Shown piece by piece: positions 1 through 12,026 of a stretch of 64,000 nt of DNA. The position numbers and the translations under genes are program-made. Below the pieces are notes generated by a model, which saw only the letters and a list, made by a program, of their open reading frames with translations, searched no databases and was not told the origin of the DNA. Source of the DNA: Spinacia oleracea (Eukaryota; Streptophyta; Magnoliopsida; Caryophyllales; Amaranthaceae); the NCBI RefSeq assembly GCF_020520425.1, contig NC_079491.1, forward strand, positions 3,224,001-3,288,000, read 5' to 3'. The stretch's first letter is position 1. Every line of letters starts with the position of its first letter.

Positions 1-3000
1 TAACAAACTCCTTCCCGTTTAGCATTTTACCCTGCACAACTTTTGGTCGAATGATAGAAGCAACAAGTTCTTTCATCTGGTCCCTCTTTTTCACATATCC
101 GGGATCAAGTTGAGTGTCATTCATTTCACAGAGTCTTGTTCGCTGTAGATGAGGCTGTTTAAGTTCAAAACAAAAATAGTTATTAGGTTCAGTAATCATA
201 GAATCAACCAAAAAATTCTAACTAAAATGCCAATGAACTACTGTATTTGACAGCTAAATACTCTGTATGCATCAGTGGAGAAGGATGGGTGAGAAAATGA
301 GTCAGAAAATATCAGCATACATATAACCAGCCTTCAGATCTAGTTTAAGAGCTCCCCGCAAAAAAATGTCTAATTTAGGAGTATACTGAATGGTTTTTTT
401 TACCATTACCTCCCACCAGTCCACCACCCCCCAAAACATAACATGCATGCAGGGGTAAAGATGTCCTGGTCTTCGGGCAGAGCGCACGATCCCGGCCCGG
501 CCAACAGGCCGTGGGCCCTAAATGGGCTGGGGTCACTCTACATCGGGCCGGGTCAAAAGTTCAAAACAGGGTCAAGGTCAACGGACCGTCGTGCCAAAGC
601 CTACTTTTTACTAAATTTAGCGTGCTTTGTCGTGCCGGGTTGAGTCGTGCATTGTCGTGCTTTTTCCAAAAAATGCGGCCAAGGCCTACGGCTTCGTGCT
701 CGAGGCCGGGCCAGGTCGGGCCTCGGGCCGGGCTACAGCCATCTTTATGCAGAGGTGCATGCTCGAGTTATCGTGTACTATTGAACACCTTGGATATTAA
801 TCACTCATGAATAAGGTCACTTATTTAGTTATATTGACTATTGATCATGAACCACAAAGGCAGCAAGTGGAGGGCCTTGGTACAAAACTCAATGCAAAGA
901 AATACTCAGTACATAAAACATAACACATACTTGAGGTAAGCTGAAAGCTGTGCTGCTGTCCCCCATAACACCCAATGATTCACGGATCTGGTTAACCTGA
1001 TAAACAAAATTCAACTGTGAGTCCTCTCCATTACATAGTCAATCATCATAGAAGCATACATTTTAATCTGGTTAAGCATTCATACCTGCTCAATATCTTT
1101 GTCATCTGCGCGTTTACATCAAAACCCATAGTCAGAATTGTAACAAGACTCAAGAATTTAACTCATTAACTTAATAGACAGGTGTAACTGGGAACAAGAC
1201 AAACCATTTAAATTGGGGATACGTTGAAGAGCGTCATTTACCATTTCTTGCACAGATTTCCCTTCTGTAAAACACCAACATGAATCAGTTCAGACTTTGC
1301 ATGACCAAATATCATCCTTTGTATAAAAATAATTCATCAAAACCCATGCAACTAACATCTAAGGTTAGGTTTAAGTTTCACAGGAATCTAGCCTTGTCCA
1401 AAGATTTTTTGGGTTCTCATATTCTTAAGGGCTGAGGAAATTCAAGCAACAATAGAGACCCATCCTTAGCTTATACTTCCTCCGTTCTTATTTACATGAC
1501 ACAATTTCCTTTTAGGTAAATTCCTTTTTAGTTGACACAATTTTATTATGGGAAAGTTTTATATGATGAATTGTCATCTTTGCCCTCACTTTTAAAGAGG
1601 TGAAAGTGATGGTTGGTTGTTGTTGTTGTTAAGGGGCACTTTTGTCCTTTAACTTTCTCTTTTACCTCTCCTTAATATGTGTGCCAAAATCAATTGTGTC
1701 ATGTAAATAAGAACGGAGGAAGTACTATGTATGTGTTACTGAATGCATGTTTATAAAATTTTCATCATTAACTCCCCATCTGAGAAGCAATCACTATAAA
1801 AAGTTGTAAAGAACTTACGCAGGAAATCACGCTGTATTAGCCATAAAAGCTTAGCAGGTTCAAAAGCAACATCTTCACCCTGAAACAATGAAGCCATTGC
1901 AAACAATAGTCTACATCAGAACATTTAAAATAATAACTCCATTGTTTTTTTTGGTTGTATATGGTTTTACTTTAACACTTGCCAACGCACAACTTTGACC
2001 ATTAATATATTTAACAATTTTTTAAAGTAAAAACTATGAGTACATTGAAACATATCCGATAACATGTTGCATGATAACATGTGTATTTACGTATTAAAAT
2101 CATGATCAAAGTGGGGTTTGCGAATAGTGCAAAAGGGTATCATCAGAAACTCCAAATCAATTGAAATGTCACAGGACATACCTTAACTCTGTTTTGTGTG
2201 TAAGTAGGCATACAAGACCAAAAAAAGAAGAAAAAAAGTTAGCGACATTTAAAGGTAAAAAGAATATCTAAAAAATGCTGTTAAGAAATATGAAGTCCAA
2301 GAAAATTAGCTTATTATTAGATAAATGTGTAAATTTATATTCTTAACCTTCCATAAAACTCTTCAGCAAGCTCTACAGCAAATGATAGCCGAGATATATC
2401 AGCTTCACGCACCTGAAACAAGTAATATGAATCACTCCGCGGTACAATACATCAGAAGATCACAATTATCATTTTGTTGACACTTGAAACTTGAAAGGGT
2501 CAAAAGATAAAAAATAATAAATAAATAAAAAGACGCCTATGCTTAACTATTACAGATATCGGGTAGGAAAAACTAATGAATATAAAATACACAGTAACAA
2601 GGAAAAGAGATAAGAGTGTTACAGGCAGAGAGAACAAACCGTCTCAGGCAAGTTATAGATAAGTACAGAACTCATAACAGTAGCCAAAGCAAAAATCCTG
2701 TGAAGTAAACATCAGAATAGCTTTAGTCAAAATTTACTTAATCATTGAACTCCAAATTCAAGGTTAAAACAAGGTAAAAAATTACCGATCATCATAAACG
2801 TTTGATTTACCAATGCTTTCAAATCCTTCCGTATCAAGATAAAGTACAGATGTTTTGACACCATCAACCATTACTTCAACTGGCGTTCCCCACACCCATA
2901 TACCTGAATAAAGAAATTTCAGGAAGGACAAACAATACCTAGCAAATACCATAAATATTATGGAAATTTCCATAAGAGTAAAACTCTGACATATCAAAAT

Positions 3001-6000
3001 TACCTTTGGTTTTAGTATCTCGCATGTGTCCGACGCCAAAACCTGTTAGAAAACAGTTATAGAAGTAATTATGGTCATGCAAAATGCAAGGAAACTATAC
3101 TTTCATAGCAACATTACAATTTACATAGTAGCCAAAACACTAGAAAATTACCTTCATCACAAGAAAGTGACAGGAGTTGATTAAGTAGAAAAGATTTTCC
3201 TGATCGATAAGGTCCAATCACCTAACAATATAACCACAATGAAGTCAAGAGAAACACACGAATCTATATAGGCAAGAAGCTAAGCATCACTAATCTCTGT
3301 GCCGAAATCGGCATTCATAAAAAGAGAAAAACTTATCCACCAACAAAGGCAACAATACCATCTTGACATGTGGAAGGAAAAAAATTAAAATGAATAAAGG
3401 GACTGTAGAAGAGAACAAATAGGACTAAGTTGATAGCCATGACTCAACAAAAAAAATAGCTTACAGCAACAGCGGAAATTGGTGTCTCTATTCTCTTAAT
3501 GGCCTCCAATCCTTCTCTAGAAAGGCGTAATTTCGTATGACCAGGATCAGGTTCTACGATGGGAAACCTGTAAAGTAGAGACCAATTGTCAGCATCGTCT
3601 TCACTATGGCATTCCTCAATCATAAGAACTACCACCACCCAAAAAAAGAACATATAGAAAATTAAAAAAGAGGAGCAGATATGGGAATCAAACAAGCATA
3701 TTTCCGTATGGAGTGAGCTAAGTTAGCTAACATTAAGCTAAGATCCCTGGTATAAAGTGCACATCCTACATACGACAGATGAACTGTCAATCGTGTAGAA
3801 TCAAGATAGCACAGAACAAAATTTTCACAAGCAAAACCTACCCAAGATAAGGTTCTAGAAACAACAAGATAAAAGGTGTGTCAAGAACAACATCACAACC
3901 ATTAAGCTCTGCGTATCTACCTATGAATATGGGTCTGCATTGGCCAAACTTGCACAAAACAACAAGTTGCCCCCATATAATATAATAACAAGCCTTACAT
4001 GGACATTAGTACGCTCTTCCCCGCCAATGAAAACAAGTTTGAGACATAAATACTAAGTCCAAAACAAAACAACTGCTTCAGAATAACAGAAGCATTGGAA
4101 AAAAATGAACATGATTGAGAATAATATGTGTTCATAGTTGTAGAGACATAATAGCAACAATAACAAGACTATTACAATAGTTCAACATTGAAAAATACAA
4201 CCTTTCTTATGGGAGGCCGAAAAAAAGATTCTTGAACACACACTGTTGTTAAAGCTAACATGCAGATTAAGGAGGGCGGAAAGTGCCACACCATAAATCA
4301 TTCAGAAATTTTCATAATTTTTTTGCGACTTCAGGACTCATTGGCATGCACTCAGACATAGCCTTAACTGTCTCACTTGCTTTCTTACTTTCAAGGAGTA
4401 ACTACTGGACAATGGTGTGTTGAAACGAAAGAATATAACTAATATATATTGTATGTTGGAATGAGAGAGTAGAGCAGCAAACAAAGAGTTATTCTACTGA
4501 TAAATGCAGTTGAGTTAGCTGTATTAAGTACTCCTGATACAGAAGTCTATTCACCGTGTTGGAGGTTTCCAATCAAAATCCTATTGCTGATTTAGAACAT
4601 GTCTCTCGTCTCTATTTGCTAACTAGCCTTTCAAAACAGACATTTCTTGACACTTGTACAGCATCTGTAAAACAGACTGTCATTTACCTCGCTACCTTAG
4701 TCACTTCAAGTCAGTGTTACCTGGTTCGCTAGTATGAGATTGGATACGGGTTCGCAATTCGCTACCTAATTTGCTAAATTAGACCAAAATTATACCATTT
4801 TGATGTTATAATTCGCTTTTTCGGTTTGTGGGCTGATTGGAGGATTAACACTACTTCAAGTCATGAAATTTAGAATACATCCAAAGGACCTATTCTAGAA
4901 TTCTGATTGGAATGACCAAACACATACATGAAAACATAAATTATTCTATGCAAGATGTAAACTTACTCCCTCTACCTGGAAACAATAGTCATACAGTTCC
5001 AAATCCTCATAACTTAAGATGTAACTTCATAGTACTAACATTCAGATTACAATTAGGGAACCATTTTCACATTCTATCCATCACGCAACCTATATAGAGG
5101 CATGTCCAATCATAAAACAATGAACCATTACAATAGGTTACAACTATTTTCAGACATCCCAACATTTTGTATGTGACTTTTTGAAAATGAGTACAAACTT
5201 TCTGAAACAACAGAGTTCTCTTGACACAAGTCACATCCGATATTGTTCAAAAGGTCCATAAACAACCTGTGCTCGTGTAGAGAAAAATATTTGACTATGT
5301 TCATCTTCTGCCCCCTGAATTCCAAGTAAGAAGTGCTTTGTTGAATAGTTGGATTCCAAAAACTTCAACTTTGGACCAATATCGGTTCTTTGTTTCAATC
5401 ATGAAAAAATAAATTTAAATTGCCAAATGACAAGCTTACAAAAAATTATGCCAAATCAGAGGATATAAACTAAAGAAATCCACATTCTAACATTTTAACT
5501 AAAAAAGATTCCATCTTGACTATTTTCCTTACTTTTATTCTCTTTTCAATGCCAAAACTAAGTTCTTGGTCGAATACAGAAAATCCACGCTAATCCATTC
5601 CACTGGCATTGCTCCAGTGAGGTACTGGCTGTACCGCCTTATCCGACACAAGCATGATTATCAAATAACAACAATTCAAGATTGAAAAACACAACCCTTT
5701 CTTGTATTATGGCAGTCAATAAAGAACACCTCGAACACAAACTGTGGTTAAAGCTCATATCCACATAAAGGAAGGAGGAAAATGCACTCTGACTTAACCT
5801 AACTGTCTCACTTTTAATCGTTAAGAAAAATTCACAAAAATTTTATGACTGCAGGACTTATTGGCATGCACTCTGACTTATTGATATTGTACATTGGAAT
5901 GAGACTACAGCAGCAAACAAAGAGTTCATCCACTGATAAATGCAGTTGATTTTAGCAAATTTAGTACTCGTGACAAAGAGGTCTACTAAGTCAACTAATA

Positions 6001-7441
6001 TACCACAACTTCGCCATGTTGTTTCCAATCAAAATCTTAGTGTTGGTGCAGAACATGTGTCTCGTCTCTATTTGGTAACTAGCATTTCATAACAGACATT
6101 TCTTGACACTTGTACAGCATCTGTTAAACAGAATGCCATTTAACTCACTACCTTTATCAGTTGAAGTCATAAACTTTCAAATATGTACAAAGAAGCTATT
6201 CTAGAATTCTGATGGAATGGCTGAACACGTATGAAAGAATAGATTGTTCTATGCAAGATGTAAACTTAGTCCCTCTACCTAGAAACAATAGTCATACAGT
6301 TCCAACTCCTCGTAATTAAGATATAACTTCATAGTACTAAAATTCAAATGAGACCTATGGAATCACTTTCACTCAATCAATCACTCAACCTACACAAAGG
6401 CATCCTAGCAACTCCAATCATAAACCAATAAACCATTACAATAGGTGACAATTACTTTCAGACATCCCAACATTTTATGTGTGACTATCATTTACTGACC
6501 AAAGGAGTACAAACTTTCTGAAACCGCAGAGTCCTCTTGACACATAGATAATGTTCAAGAGGTCATCATAAACAACCTCTACTCATGTAGAGAAAAATAT
6601 TTGACTATGTTCATCTTCTACCCCATGAATTCCAAGTAAGAGTTCTTTGTTATATAGATGGATGCCAAAAAACTTTAACTTCCACCAGAATTTGAAACTT
6701 CAGGACCAATGCCAGTTCTTTGTTCCAATCATGAAAAAACAATAAATTCAAATTGCCAAGCTAAAAGCTTACAGAAAATTATTCCTAAGCATAAGATAAA
6801 AACTAAAGCTATCCACATTAAAAGGCTCAAATATTAACTAAATAAGATACTCCATACTTCCATAGGCACCATATCATAAGATAAAACTAAAGATATTCAC
6901 AACTGACAGGCTCAATTTAACTAAATAAGATTGAATCTTGACAATTTTCCTTATTCCTATTCTCTTATTCAATGCTAAAACCAAGTTCTTGTCGAACATA
7001 GAAAGTGCCACTTATCCATTCTACTGGCATTTGCTCCATTGAGGTACTGGTCGTACCGCCTCACCGCCATAAGCATATCAATAACAATAGCATGTTCTAT
7101 GACTTATAACCATAGTCAAGCTCCCTATTTTACTTCACTCAATGCTCTATAAATGAAAGATGCATCAACACATGCAAGAAGTAATAGGAAAAGACCAAAT
7201 CCACAAATGGAGAAGAAATTATCCACATTGCACAACAAAGTTCCAGTAACTACCCAGAAACATAAACCTCAATTAACCAGCATCAATCAATAAAACAAAT
7301 GAAGAAAAGCAAGAAACTTGATGAAAGACAGGGAGAAATTATGACATACGCTTGGTGGAAATCATCAATTGAAGAAGCCCCAGTTGCTAAAATCGATAAT
7401 TGAATCGAAACAATCAAAATCCAACTGCAAATCTTCATCAT
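1..7441 (-). CDS. Guanylate-binding family GTPase (GB1/RHD3-type), 3' end outside window
   Basis: Exons, in order on the minus strand: 7441-7350, 3567-3465, 3221-3152, 3042-3004, 2903-2786, 2697-2640, 2412-2348, 2188-2182, 1879-1819, 1264-1205, 1105-1086, 996-931, 154-1 (runs off the edge). All introns visible have GT-AG borders and the frame stays open for about 304 codons. Residues 1-24 form a hydrophobic signal peptide (MMKICSWILIVSIQLSILAT), so the protein probably enters the secretory pathway. The P-loop GPYRSGKS is at residues 68-75, the switch-II motif DTEG at 125-128, and the guanine-specificity RD (WLIQRDF) at 201-202. These are hallmarks of the guanylate-binding/atlastin GTPase domain. 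The order and sequence resemble the Arabidopsis guanylate-binding family proteins (AT2G38840 type), from memory. The helical C-terminal part would lie left of base 1. Two in-frame ATGs open the gene; the first is used here. Intron 1 is 3.8 kb and holds a large tandem duplication. Biological role is not established by sequence. Confidence 0.93.
456..747. mobile_element. GGCCCG-rich hAT-type MITE (TAAAGATGG family) in GBP intron 12
   Basis: A 292-bp element begins TAAAGATG and ends CATCTTTA. It is flanked by 8-bp direct repeats TGCAGGGG and TGCAGAGG (7 of 8 match), at 448-455 and 748-755. The interior is rich in CGGGCC and shares the string actaaatttagcgtgctttg with the element at 59451-59833. 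The 8-bp duplication points to hAT. It lies in the intron between exons 12 and 13 of the GTPase gene. Confidence 0.8.
1086..1105 (-). other. 20-nt microexon of the guanylate-binding protein gene
   Basis: This 20-base exon (acceptor ...gcgcag, donor gtatg) joins exon 10 (ending ATCCCCAATTTAAATG) to exon 12 (starting GTTAACCAG) in frame and gives NDDKDIEQVNQIRES, as expected for the family. Confidence 0.82.
1476..1722. mobile_element. Stowaway MITE in GBP intron 9
   Basis: A 247-bp element starts CTTCCTCCGTTCTTATTTAC and ends with the inverted copy (GTAAATAAGAACGGAGGAAG). TA dinucleotides flank it at 1474-1475 and 1723-1724. TIRs are about 30 bp and nearly perfect. This is the Tc1/mariner-derived Stowaway type. 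Confidence 0.92.
2182..2188 (-). other. 7-nt microexon of the guanylate-binding protein gene
   Basis: Exon 7 ends ...TATGGAAG and exon 9 begins GGTGAAGATG. The frame between them is restored only by a 7-base exon, AGTTAAG, preceded by a cacaaaacag acceptor and followed by gtatgtcc. The joined reading is FYGRVKGEDVAF, which fits the conserved family sequence. Seen directly; expression evidence is not available here. Confidence 0.88.
4150..7085. repeat. Two-copy direct tandem duplication of about 1.45 kb in GBP intron 1
   Basis: Segment 4150-5650 is repeated at about 5651-7085. Landmarks occur in the same order in both copies: the TTCAA.ATTGAAAAA.ACAACC string (4170 and 5672), a tail with GAGGTACTGG.TGTACCGCC (5620 and 7040), and repeated blocks such as TTTCTTGACACTTGTACAGC (4644 and 6100). 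The copies differ by many substitutions and indels, so the duplication is old. It accounts for most of the 3.8-kb first intron. Confidence 0.85.
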
Positions 7442-8167
7442 TTTTCTTGATTCAAAAACCCAATGTTTTAATTTCTTTGCTTCTTGTCAACCAAATGCTC
7501 TGAGATCCCAGGTGGGTCAGGTCGTACCAAATTCAAATCAAAAAACCCATCATTGTAATAGATAATTATAACAACCCAGAAAACCCAGTTAGATTAAAAT
7601 GGCATCAAATCAAAATCCACAAATTTTGTAAATGGGGTCTTAATACGCTTAGAATCCTTGCCTTGCACCGCTTCTCTTCTGTGTTAGGGAGGTTTAAGGT
7701 TTTCTTCCAAATTAAAAATTAATTAATTTGTTTATAAAGAAAAGAAAAAAGAAACGGTAAATACGGTTGTTCTTCCGGTGGAAGAGTGGGAAAGTGGAAG
7801 ATCTTGAGAGTTGAGAATGAGCTCTGAGATTTGAACCATTGAAGATGGGAGAGTAATTTAGGACAAGGATAGGGGTATTTTTGGTCATTTGTGTTGATTA
7901 AAATGTAAATTGTTACACGTGGATTGTAGCTATTGGAGGAGAGGAGTTTAGGATGAGGAGACTTTTCTAAATATGCCCATTTTTCGAAACAAGTTGACTT
8001 GATCATCAATTTCATGTAAGATTGTAAGTGGATGTAACTATTTAAGTGTATTACTCGTTGTTGAAGATCATTTGTTTTGATGCAAATGGAATTTTATATA
8101 CTTCTATTAATAAATAAAAAATCATATGTGAAATGTATAATCTAATTACGTAGAGATAAATAACAAA
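7442..8167 (-). promoter_or_regulatory. Upstream region of the guanylate-binding protein gene
   Basis: This is the 5' leader and proximal promoter region of the GTPase gene, read on the minus strand. I see no unambiguous TATA box at a fixed distance. The stretch to about 7700 holds a CT-rich leader. An open frame at 7719-8015 has no recognisable protein features and is not called. Confidence 0.4.
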
Positions 8168-9152
8168 GGAATAATTGACTGGAAAAATCCCAACTTTGAA
8201 CGTTTCACTTTTATTAATCCCAACTATGGTTTTTTTTTAATAATCCAAACTTTTACCCCTAATGACTTTTAACAATCCCAAAAACCGGTAACCTGTTAAA
8301 ATGGTAAACACTTGCAAACTGGGACTTAGGCTTTTAGTTTCTCTCTAAAAAATTTGGTACACGTCATTCATTCAATATCCATTCACCCAAAGTTAAACCC
8401 TTTTTGTTTTTCATCTGCTGTAAAATAAAATAAAAACAAAAATCAAACACCTTCCATGCTCGTATGTTTAACCTTAGATTGTAATTTGACAATTTTTTGA
8501 TTGTAAAAGGAGGTTCATTTTGACATTTTTGTTTTTACTTTGTGTTATTTGTTTAATTTGGCAGGTAAATAAACTTAAATCATACTACATCATCTTCATC
8601 GTGCTTCATTTGGTAACCACCATTTCTGCTATGGTTGTATCCCTTTCAAATAACTGAAATCAAAGGTCATCAACCTTGTTACTACTAGTAAGTTACTGGT
8701 AGTAACCCATTTAAATAAATTGAACTCTGTATCCTTTAAAAAAAAAACCAAAGGAATACACCCCTTGAACCCGAAAATGACCCGGTGGATCTAACATATG
8801 AGGTTTACTTCGTTCAGCTATTAAATGTCACATTAAAATATGAGGTTTGAAAACATTTAAAATTTTGGGTGGAGAATCAAAGAAAATGACGAAATGAGAA
8901 ACAAGGGTTATAAGGAGATTTATTAAGGAAAATAAATAAGGGGGAATAAATGCATTTAAAGAAAAGAAAAAACTAACTCTCTATTGCCATGTCAGCGCCA
9001 CGCCATACATTACCTGCTACAGTAAGTAACTTACCTGCTAGGCCCGTTAAAAGTCAATAGGTGTAAAAGTTCGGATTATTAAAAAAAAAATTATAGTTGG
9101 GATTATTAAAAGCAAACCACCTAAAATTGGGATTATTCTGGTCAATTAATCC
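8168..9152. mobile_element. Non-autonomous Mutator-like element (MULE), 985 bp
   Basis: Perfect 9-bp target duplications AATAACAAA lie at 8159-8167 and 9153-9161. The ends are inverted repeats of roughly 115 bp: GGAATAATTGACTGG...TAATCCAAACTTTTAC at the left matches the complement of the right end. There is no transposase frame. Long TIRs plus a 9-bp duplication define a MULE. Confidence 0.92.
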
Positions 9153-9699
9153 AATAACAAATAACTCGTCGTAAAATTTATAGTATATACAAGTCAATTT
9201 GAATATTTTTTAAACATACAGCGTTATATTACATGTATGATGTGTCACATGTATGCGTGCTACAATGTATGTTACGTTTGTTGTTTGCATTGTAATTGAA
9301 ATGTGTTACATGTGCCATCACTAACACTTACGCCGCACCTTGCCACAATAGGGTTGTTTGCTCTTAAGGCATAGTTTGATGACTTGATGTCAATCATGTT
9401 GTTAAAGCCGGTTTTGACTCAGTTCATTACATTTAGGATGTGGTTAACGATCTACGCTATACATTAAAAGGTGCATTAAGAAAGTATGTGTCCACATGAT
9501 ACTCTCCTTAATTCCATGTCTTCCACTTACATTTTAAAATTAGAACTACAATTTATATAATACTCGAACCCGTGACCTCAAGTTTCAACGATACACTGAT
9601 CCATTAAGACTTATACTTTGTAATAAAAATAATTTTGTAAACCAACTCATCATAAAATGTTATGGGTAAGGATATTATTTACTACTCCTAATTGTGACC

Positions 9700-9837
9700 C
9701 ATGAATTTTTGTCCTAATGGTTTATAATTGAGGACTTGTGTATGATAGACACAGGTTCGAATTCCTCCTCTTCTATTTATAATTTATATTAGTCTTTCAT
9801 AACTCATTCACACTCAAAAAAGAAAAGGGGGAAAAAA
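9700..9837 (+). mobile_element. Possible tRNA-derived SINE with A-rich tail
   Basis: A tRNA-like head includes a clear B-box match (GGTTCGAATTCC near 9753). It is followed by ATAATTTATATTAGTCTTTC and ATAACTCATT and a poly-purine tail (aaaaaagaaaaggggg). A diverged copy of the body and tail occurs at 22800-22855. Target duplications were not resolved. A further tRNA-like B box on the minus strand is near 9565 (GGGTTCGAGT). Confidence 0.45.
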
Positions 9838-9879
9838 CCACTCTTACTCGTTAATCCAAACATTACCTATTGGACTGAA

Positions 9880-10075
9880 TTTATATTATCTGAACTTAAC
9901 CGAACTTAACTGAACTTATCTTGACTTATCTGAACTTAACCGAACTTATCTGAACTTATTTTTGATGAACTTATCTGAACTAAGTTGGACTTATTTGAAC
10001 TTAACAGAACTCATCTTGACTTATTTTGTCTGAAATAAGTCAAAATAAGTCGAATAAAACAGAATCTAGTACCAA
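9880..10075. mobile_element. Decayed GAACTTA fold-back element (family C)
   Basis: The stretch is built of repeated CTGAACTTA / TAAGTTCAG units and ends with aagtcgaataaaacagaat. It resembles the better-preserved copies at 22539, 32232 and 55757 but lacks clear ends. Confidence 0.5.
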
Positions 10076-10130
10076 CTAATATCATTACATTTGAGAATTA
10101 CAGTCCAAAAGAATGAGGTGTTTTTCAGTT

Positions 10131-10934
10131 CAGCGCGTCCCCTGTGAGACCAGTCACACCATCAACTTGATGGTGTGACGAGCGCGAAACCAATAGCGTA
10201 CCTCCCCTAAAACTATAAAAAAAGTAACAGATCTAAACTATAGAAGTAACATACCTAAACTAAAAACGTACCTCCTCTAAAATTATATATAAAAAAATGT
10301 AACATGTCTAAACTATAGAAGTAACATGCCTAAACTAAAAATGTACCTCCCCTAAAACTATTCCGTATAAAAAAAGTAACATGTCTAAACTATAGAAATA
10401 ACATACCTAAACTAAAAAAGTACCTCATCTAAAATTATTAAAAAAAAAGTAACATGTCTAAACTATAGAAGTAACATACCTAAACTAAAAAAATACCTCC
10501 TCTAAAATTATTAAAAAAAAAAGTAACATGTCTAAACTATAGAAGTAACATACCTAAACTAAGAAGGTATCTCCCCTAAAACTACTCCGTATAAAAAAAG
10601 TAACATGTATAAACTATAGAAGTAACATACCTAAACTAAAAAAAGTACTTCATCTAAAATTATATAAAAAAAAAGTAACATGTCTAAACTATAGAAGTAA
10701 CATACCTAAATTAAGAAGGTATCTCCCCTAAAACTACTCCGTATAAAAAAAGTAACATGTATAAACTATAGAAGTAACATACCTAAACTAAAAAAAGTAC
10801 TCCGTACCTCCTCTAAAATTATATAAAAAAAAAGTAACATGTCTAAACTATAGAAGTAACATACCTAAATTCGCAAGTGTGAATTGGTCTCACCATCAGT
10901 TGATGGTGAGGACAGTCTCACATAAGAATTTGGG
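10131..10934. mobile_element. MULE-type element carrying a tandem array
   Basis: The element is bounded by 9-bp duplications TTTTCAGTT (10122-10130 and 10935-10943). Subterminal inverted repeats share TGTGAGAC and CACCATCAACT-GATGGTG, and each itself forms a short hairpin. The interior is a tandem array of about nine units of about 75 bp (see next entry). Confidence 0.75.
10205..10870. repeat. Tandem array, about nine 75-bp units
   Basis: Each unit contains AAACTATAGAAGTAACAT, then ACCTAAACTAAAAA, then a TACCTC.TCTAAAA block and an A-run. Units vary in the A-run length and by a few substitutions. The array is the whole body of the enclosing MULE-like element. Confidence 0.92.
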
Positions 10935-11328
10935 TTTTCAGTTAATTTATCAACGAGATACATTTCGGATCCACAAAAAGCAGGCCGAAATGAATCCATA
11001 AACCAGAAGGTCATTCAGCCCACTTAGAAAATCTTACTGTTATGAGGCCCATGGGCCATATCTTTAAACAAGACCACGATTGGGCTTTTGTGGGTTGTTT
11101 TGAGTAAGATCAGATTTAAAACAATGAAATTATGCTGAAATGATTTCTAAGTTAATTATAGTGATGAGGAATTGCTTTGCCACCTTATGAAGAGACACTC
11201 AAAACTTTCATAATTACAAATAAAACATAGTTGCATTCCTTTAATGGCATATTTCACAAACAATCATAACTTGTACTCCATAGTTCATAGTAGCTTTAAT
11301 GGCATGCATATTTGATGTAGGTAATAAT

Positions 11329-11506
11329 CAGTGGCGGACCTTGAACGGTTTTACGAGGGGGGCCGGTAGAAAAAAATTAAGCAATATACTATGTAATTAT
11401 ACAATTATACACAAATTTTGGGGGGGGGGCGTAACTAAAAATACACTACAAAATTTTCCGGCCGGGGGACCAGGCCCACCCCAGCCACAACAAAGATCCG
11501 CCCCTG
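11329..11506. mobile_element. hAT MITE, copy 1 (178 bp)
   Basis: Starts CAGTGGCGGA and ends CGCCCCTG, with a perfect 8-bp target duplication GTAATAAT at 11321-11328 and 11507-11514. Interior is nearly identical to the copy at 12408-12584, differing mainly in G-run lengths and two or three substitutions. No coding capacity; the open frame here is chance. Confidence 0.93.
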
Positions 11507-12026
11507 GTAATAATCCATGGTAGTCAAACTTTTATTTCATCTTTATATTTGAGTTCTCTTCACAATTATTCATTCTCACTTTATAAAGTCGTATTGGCAT
11601 GATTTGAAATTTATGAAGAAAAATATATATCCGGTTATGGAATCTGCATTAACCCTATACTTATATAAACTTAATCGTATGCATATATTATACTTTCATG
11701 AAATAAACTTGAACAACTATATAATTGGGAAGGAAAAACTTTTGTAGTTGTTATAACATAGTTAAGCTTTTAAATATTGCAACAGAATAATCTTTTAGGA
11801 AATGAGAAAGTAGTAATTATGCATAAATAGGATAGGATGCGATGTACGAGTCTTGACCAATTGGTTAAGACCAACTGTCTATGTACGATAGATAACATTT
11901 CTGATAAATTCAATAGGCCCATTTCATACAAGAGGATAGACTAACCATATATATATGTATGTCATGGTTTAATCCTAAAATCAACTGGTAGATGGAATAA
12001 CTAGCCAATCAATTTATGGAGTATTA

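Noticed and set aside
456..810. Open frames in the CGGGCC-rich stretch (443-643 and 511-810)
   Set aside because: They follow the GGCCCG repeats of a transposon with clear ends, and frames exist on both strands.
7719..8015. 98-aa minus-strand open frame upstream of the GBP gene
   Set aside because: No conserved motif, low-complexity composition, and position in the promoter region.
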